A stretch of DNA of 64,000 bases from Candidatus Ichthyocystis sparus. GTDB lineage: Bacteria > Pseudomonadota > Gammaproteobacteria > Burkholderiales > 2013Ark19i. The translations under genes and the position numbers were made by a program. Under the pieces are notes generated by a model. That model was not told the origin of the DNA and searched no databases. It saw nothing but the letters and a program-made list of their open reading frames with translations. Positions 59,439-64,000 of this stretch are shown piece by piece (the stretch's first letter is position 1; every line of letters begins with the position of its first letter). Location: NCBI RefSeq assembly GCF_900078745.1, contig NZ_FKII01000047.1:156175-220174 (forward strand), given 5' to 3'.

Positions 59439-60575
59439 ATGCGAATAAAAATACCGTTTCTGTCGCCTTTAGTACTTTTAATGTTGGTTGCTTGTGGGCA
59501 ACAAAGCCATACAGAAAGAGAAGTTACACCTTTAGTGTCGGTAGTACAGTTAGAGATAGCTGATAGTATGACGCGATACCGTACCTATTTTGGCCGCGTA
59601 GTTCCAAGGCAAAATAGCATTCTTAGCTTCCAAGTCCCTGGACATATACAAAAACGCCATGCTAGCATGGGGCAAGTGGTTTCTAAGGGTGACCTGCTTT
59701 TCGAGCTTGATGATCATGATTATCAAGCAGCAACACAAGCTGCTAACTATCTGTATCAAGCAACTTCTGCCCAGTTTGAGGCCGCATCCGTTGATTATGA
59801 CAATAGCAAAAAACTGTTATCTGACCGATTTATCACAGAGCCTGACCTAAATAGAAGACACGCAAAACTGCTTCTGTCTCAAGGAGAAATGTTTAAAGCC
59901 AAGGCCAAACTGGTTGATGCACAAAATCGTCTGTCTGATACCAGATTACTTGCTCCATACGATGGAACCATAACACAAATAATGGCCGAAGATGGACAAA
60001 ATGTAGCACCAGGAATTCCTGTAGCTGTAATAGCCAGGGATGATAGTTTTGATATAACTATCGATATCCCACAAAGTGACATAGGGTTAATAAAAAATAC
60101 CTCTAATGCAAAGATCACCATAGACTATGCGCCTAACAATAAAAGATCATGCTCGGGTCAAATAAAGCACATAGGAAGCAATACAGACCCAAGATCGAAT
60201 ACATATCCAGTTATCATAGCATTAGAGAAATGTGATGCAAAAATACGATTAGGGATGACAGGGTATGTAAATTTCTCCAACAAACTAGATAAAAACAATT
60301 ATTTTCTTGTTCCTGTAACGGCAGTTAGCAGTCGAGAAAAGGGGCCAACCTTTATCTTTACTGTTGAAAAAAATAAACTACATGAATACAACGTGTCTAT
60401 AATAGGAAGTGACGATAACGATCACTACGTAATTGAGAGTGCAGAGTTACCACCTGATAGTAATATAGTCATTGGCCCAATATTTATGCTTCATAATAAT
60501 CAAAATGTACGCGTAACAAGAGAAATGTCAAACGAAAAACTCCGTCAATCTAAAGAAGTTGGCCATTTGTCATGA
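59439..60575 (+). CDS. RND efflux periplasmic adaptor (membrane fusion protein)
   Basis: 378-residue lipoprotein adaptor linking an RND pump to an outer membrane channel. The lipoprotein signal MRIKIPFLSPLVLLMLVAC has the lipobox LVAC and supports ATG 59439 over a TTG at 59379. The barrel-sandwich motif ILSFQVPGHIQKRHASMGQVV, a helical hairpin (residues about 95-150), LLAPYDGTITQIMAEDGQNV and the beta-barrel domain follow in family order. The stop overlaps the permease start by four bases (ATGA). No outer-membrane partner is in the window. Confidence 0.92.
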   Translation: MRIKIPFLSPLVLLMLVACGQQSHTEREVTPLVSVVQLEIADSMTRYRTYFGRVVPRQNSILSFQVPGHIQKRHASMGQVVSKGDLLFELDDHDYQAATQAANYLYQATSAQFEAASVDYDNSKKLLSDRFITEPDLNRRHAKLLLSQGEMFKAKAKLVDAQNRLSDTRLLAPYDGTITQIMAEDGQNVAPGIPVAVIARDDSFDITIDIPQSDIGLIKNTSNAKITIDYAPNNKRSCSGQIKHIGSNTDPRSNTYPVIIALEKCDAKIRLGMTGYVNFSNKLDKNNYFLVPVTAVSSREKGPTFIFTVEKNKLHEYNVSIIGSDDNDHYVIESAELPPDSNIVIGPIFMLHNNQNVRVTREMSNEKLRQSKEVGHLS

Positions 60576-63500
60576 TTTGCAAAGATTTTAATTTTTCTAT
60601 ATGGGCAGTTGAAACAAGATCTTTAACGAGATTCTTGCTTATTGCCATTATTGTAGCTGGCATTTATTGTGGCTTACAACTGGGACAAAAAGAGGACCCA
60701 GATTTCACCTTCAGGGTTGCCATTGCAGAAATTATTTGGCCTGGAGCATCACCAAAGGAGGTGGAGAAGCAGGTTGTTTCTCCATTGGAGTCTTACCTTA
60801 AAGATTTGCCCAACATGCGTTACATACACAGCGCATCAAGAAACGGGAGGGCTTCATTTACATTCTATGTCAAAGGTGACACTACACACGAAGAAATATC
60901 AAGTACTTGGTACAACATGCGAAAAATCTTTATGGACAGGAGATATTTGCTGCCTAAAGGAGCTTTGGGGCCATTTATAAATGATGATTATGGTGACACA
61001 TTTATAACACTTTATGCAGTAAGCGGAGACAAATACAATCTAGCACAGATTAACAATATCGCTGAGAAAATAAAGCTATCTCTATCTGAAGTAGCTGGAG
61101 TAAAAAAAGTATCAATAATTGGTAAAATACCAGAAGAAGTAAGCTTAGTTATACCTACTCAAAAAATGCACAACATGGGGCTATCATTATTCTCTATAGC
61201 ATCACTCATAAATGATCACACCAATGTAGTAGGTAGCGGTTCTTTGGACGGTAAGAGCGTACATTGGCCAATATACACTGATACTTCTGCTTATTCTATA
61301 ACAGACATAAAAAACATTCCATTTACTTTAAACAATCGTACATTGCACATAAAAGACGTAGCAAAGGTTAAAAAGCACCTAAAAACTCCTGCAGATAGTA
61401 AGATTTTCTTCCAAGGCAAGCCTGCTGTAATCATAGGCATAGTAATGAATGATGAAGAGAACATTATAAATGTTGGCAGAAATTTATCTGAATCTGTTGA
61501 AAAAATTAAGAAAAATCTTCCTATTGGAGTTGATATAGAAACAGTAACAAATCAAGAAAGTTCTGTGCGCTCATATATAAAGACCTTTCTATACAAGTTA
61601 TCCGTAGCAGTAATAATAATTTTGATGGTGACATTTTTTTCACTAGGAATTAGAACTGGATTTGTGGTTGCTATTTCTATTCCTATAGTTTTAGCCGCTA
61701 CATTTGTAGTTATGCACTATATGGGAATAAGTTTTCAAAAAATATCCCTTGGTGCTTTAATAATTTCCTTAGGACTATTAGTTGACGATTCCGTCATTTC
61801 TGCGGAGATGATTACTCATAAATTAGAGGAGGGTTGGGAAATAGTAAAAGCTGTAGGACACAGCTATGACACAACTGCTGCTCCTATGCTTACTGGAACT
61901 TTGATCACAATTGCCGGATTCATACCCATAGGTATGGCTCGCTCTTCAGCTGGGGAATATGTATTCTCACTATTTGTTGTGGTAGCAGTTTCAATGCTTA
62001 TATCGTGGGTAGTATCAATTTACTTTACCCCGTATATTGGATATGAGCTACTGAGGGGATCAATAGATAAAATTAAAACAAAACACAACACAATATCTAA
62101 CAATCAAAATAAGGTAAAAACATGTGTTGTTTGGTGTCTTAAAAATCGTTACTTAGTGATAATATCGACCATATTAATCTTTTTCTTATCCTGTTTTGCG
62201 CTTATAAAGTTTGTTCCTCAGCAATTTTTTCCAGCTAGTAACCGTCCAGAAATAGTAATTGACCTTTGGGGAAGTCCAAATAGCAGTAAAGCACAAACGG
62301 AAAAGATAGCCAAAGAAACTGAAAGTTACCTGCTACGGACACAAAAAATCAAAGATAAAATTATAAACGTTACTACTTATGTCGGTCAGGGGGCACCAAG
62401 ATTCTACATGCCTCTCGATCAACAGAGACCAGCTAACGAACTTGTTGAAGTTATAGTACTAGCCAAAGATATACCTTCTAGAGAATTTTTGGCAAATCAA
62501 ATTGAGCATGATTTATCAAAAAACCTTAAAAGTGCACGCTTCCGAGTATCATTACTAAACTCAGGACCTCCTGTAGGATGGCCAATACAGTTTCGCGTGT
62601 CAGGTCAAGATCATAGAATAATAAGGAACATAGTATCACAAGTATGTGAGATAATAAAATCTGACAAGAATACTTATAATGTATTTGACGACTCTGAAAT
62701 ACAGACAATAGCCATTAGATTTAATCCAGACCAAGAGCGGTTACGTGCTCTTGGAGTAAGCATGAAAGTACTACAATCAACTATTAAATATATTACCAAT
62801 GGTCTACCCATAAGTGAACTTCGCGAAGGAAAAGAGAGAATAGCTATAATTTTGAGGGAATATGATCCTAAAAAGGTAATATCACTTAATGACCTCAAAT
62901 CTTCTTATGTACAATCAGAAAACGGCACTTGGATACCTTTGAAAGACCTTGGGCATTGGTCATTGCTAAAAGAACAAAATACAATTCACCATAGAAATGG
63001 TATAGAAACGGTAACTATAAATGCCCAGACCAAAAATATAAACAATATAAACTCCATTGCTATAAAATTAAACGAAGAAATGGATAAAATTAGGGAAAAT
63101 ATTCCTAGTGGGTATAGCATTACTGCTGGAGGATCATTTGAAGAATCAAAAATTTCTCAAAAGTCAGTCTATGTTAACCTGCCGGTATTTATTCTGTTAA
63201 CAATTTTATTATTAATGATTCATTTAAAAGATTTTGAAAAATCTGTTTTAGTTTATGTTACTGCACCTCTTGGAATAATAGGAAGTACATTATCTTTAAT
63301 AATAACAAACAGGCCATTTGGTTTTGTTTCTCTTTTAGGAATAATAGCACTAGCTGGTATGATAATGCGTAACAGCATTATCCTAATTGACCAGATTGAT
63401 CAGGATATTGGTGATGGAATTCCAATCTATAATGCCATTATAGATTCCACAGTAAGGCGCTTTAGGCCAATTGTTTTAACAGCTGCTGCGGCTGTATTAG

Positions 63501-64000
63501 CTTTTGTTCCTCTGAGTTTCAATTTATTTTGGGGGCCTATGGCGGTAGCCTTAATTGGTGGATTAACTATAGCTACAGTACTAACTATAACTTTTCTACC
63601 AGCACTATATGCAGCATGGTTCAATGTTAATGATCCTGATGATCCGCAAAGTGGTGGAACAACATCTGGCCCTGACGATAAACACTATAGTATCGAAGAC
63701 ACAAATGATAATAAAAATCTCATTGATGATGATCAATTATCAGATATAGATGAAAAAGATACACAAGAAAACTCTGAATCAAAATCTGATATTGATGAAG
63801 ATTTTGATAGTGATACAGACACTGATCTATCTGAAGAAGATACAAAAGTAAGTACTGAATCAAAGTCTGATACTGATGAAGATTTTGATAGTGATACAGA
63901 CACTGATCTATCTGAAGAAGATACAAAAGTAAGTACTGAATCAAAGTCTGATACTGATGAAGATTTTGATAGTGATACAGACACTGATCTATCTGAAGAA
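60572..64000 (+). CDS. RND efflux permease with acidic repeat tail (3' end beyond window)
   Basis: A proton-driven exporter of the AcrB/HAE1 class. The frame is open from ATG 60572 to the window end (1143 codons, no stop). The pump part covers about 1020 residues. It has the first helix RFLLIAIIVAGIYCGLQLG, porter-domain segments (IIWPGASPKEVEKQVVSPLE), the proton-relay helix LGLLVDDSVISAEM with both Asp residues, a second half beginning near residue 530, and a final FLPALYAAWF. After this comes an unusual tail of over 120 residues, rich in Asp, Glu, Ser and Thr, with 27-residue repeats. Pumps of this class normally end a few residues after the last helix. Substrate unknown. Confidence 0.92.
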   Translation, partial: MICKDFNFSIWAVETRSLTRFLLIAIIVAGIYCGLQLGQKEDPDFTFRVAIAEIIWPGASPKEVEKQVVSPLESYLKDLPNMRYIHSASRNGRASFTFYVKGDTTHEEISSTWYNMRKIFMDRRYLLPKGALGPFINDDYGDTFITLYAVSGDKYNLAQINNIAEKIKLSLSEVAGVKKVSIIGKIPEEVSLVIPTQKMHNMGLSLFSIASLINDHTNVVGSGSLDGKSVHWPIYTDTSAYSITDIKNIPFTLNNRTLHIKDVAKVKKHLKTPADSKIFFQGKPAVIIGIVMNDEENIINVGRNLSESVEKIKKNLPIGVDIETVTNQESSVRSYIKTFLYKLSVAVIIILMVTFFSLGIRTGFVVAISIPIVLAATFVVMHYMGISFQKISLGALIISLGLLVDDSVISAEMITHKLEEGWEIVKAVGHSYDTTAAPMLTGTLITIAGFIPIGMARSSAGEYVFSLFVVVAVSMLISWVVSIYFTPYIGYELLRGSIDKIKTKHNTISNNQNKVKTCVVWCLKNRYLVIISTILIFFLSCFALIKFVPQQFFPASNRPEIVIDLWGSPNSSKAQTEKIAKETESYLLRTQKIKDKIINVTTYVGQGAPRFYMPLDQQRPANELVEVIVLAKDIPSREFLANQIEHDLSKNLKSARFRVSLLNSGPPVGWPIQFRVSGQDHRIIRNIVSQVCEIIKSDKNTYNVFDDSEIQTIAIRFNPDQERLRALGVSMKVLQSTIKYITNGLPISELREGKERIAIILREYDPKKVISLNDLKSSYVQSENGTWIPLKDLGHWSLLKEQNTIHHRNGIETVTINAQTKNINNINSIAIKLNEEMDKIRENIPSGYSITAGGSFEESKISQKSVYVNLPVFILLTILLLMIHLKDFEKSVLVYVTAPLGIIGSTLSLIITNRPFGFVSLLGIIALAGMIMRNSIILIDQIDQDIGDGIPIYNAIIDSTVRRFRPIVLTAAAAVLAFVPLSFNLFWGPMAVALIGGLTIATVLTITFLPALYAAWFNVNDPDDPQSGGTTSGPDDKHYSIEDTNDNKNLIDDDQLSDIDEKDTQENSESKSDIDEDFDSDTDTDLSEEDTKVSTESKSDTDEDFDSDTDTDLSEEDTKVSTESKSDTDEDFDSDTDTDLSEE
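63758..64000 (+). repeat. 81-bp coding repeats in the RND permease tail
   Basis: Three units starting at 63758, 63839 and 63920. The second and third are identical over 81 bp, and the third ends exactly at the window edge, so more may follow. The unit encodes DTKVSTESKSDTDEDFDSDT plus DTDLSEE. Confidence 0.95.

Noticed and set aside
60669..60980. 103-codon + strand frame
   Set aside because: It lies inside the RND permease in another frame. The permease frame is continuous from 60572 and has clear family motifs.
63720..63984. Minus-strand frames rich in Ser/Val or Tyr/Leu/Gln repeats
   Set aside because: They are reverse readings of the acidic repeat tail of the RND permease, which is continuous on the + strand.

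Overview
The window reads as a chromosomal segment of an AT-rich, host-associated betaproteobacterium. The housekeeping gene orders are betaproteobacterial/gammaproteobacterial in type: hemC-hemD-hemX-hemY, prfB-lysS, fimV-truA-accD-folC-dedD-cvpA-purF, and trxA-rho-rpmE. The long tandem arrays of repeat-bearing proteins without signal peptides, and the apparent loss of trp genes, suggest an intracellular lifestyle. The nearest thing I can recall is the fish epitheliocystis agents of the 'Candidatus Ichthyocystis' type. That is an inference from gene content only and was not checked by any search.

Region 1 (1-19.6 kb) is a head-to-tail array of six paralogous giant genes, the first cut by the window edge, all on the + strand and separated by 250-490 bp of AT-rich DNA. 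Each complete member has a short conserved N-terminal leader (consensus M-[ND]-Y-Y-x-[IL]-x-[ST]-C), a hypervariable Q-rich tandem-repeat region that differs in unit and copy number between paralogs, and a conserved core of about 700 residues. No known domain was recognised. Similar upstream DNA precedes at least four of them. This is the most unusual system in the window.

Region 2 (19.9-36.4 kb) is housekeeping: suhB, icd, trmJ, a cold-shock protein, the heme operon hemCDXY (with a C10 tract at the start of hemX), a DEVD-box RNA helicase with murI, an MFS transporter, prfB-lysS (with an intact programmed +1 frameshift site), queC and an RhlE-type DEAD-box helicase.

Region 3 (36.4-44.9 kb) is an AT-rich accessory island. 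It holds a 963-residue repeat protein whose C-terminus looks distantly related to the region 1 family, tRNA-Ser(UGA), a coupling-protein ATPase plus a replication-relaxation/MOB-C-like gene, pyrC, and an orphan 356-residue protein.

Region 4 (44.9-64 kb) is purF-cvpA-dedD-like-folC-accD-truA, an EcfT-like membrane protein, fimV, fadD, fdxA, trxA-rho-rpmE, orn, and an RND efflux pair. The RND permease runs off the window and carries an unusual acidic Ser/Asp/Thr repeat tail. The trp genes that often sit between truA and accD in betaproteobacteria are absent, and the DedD-like protein lacks a recognisable SPOR domain.
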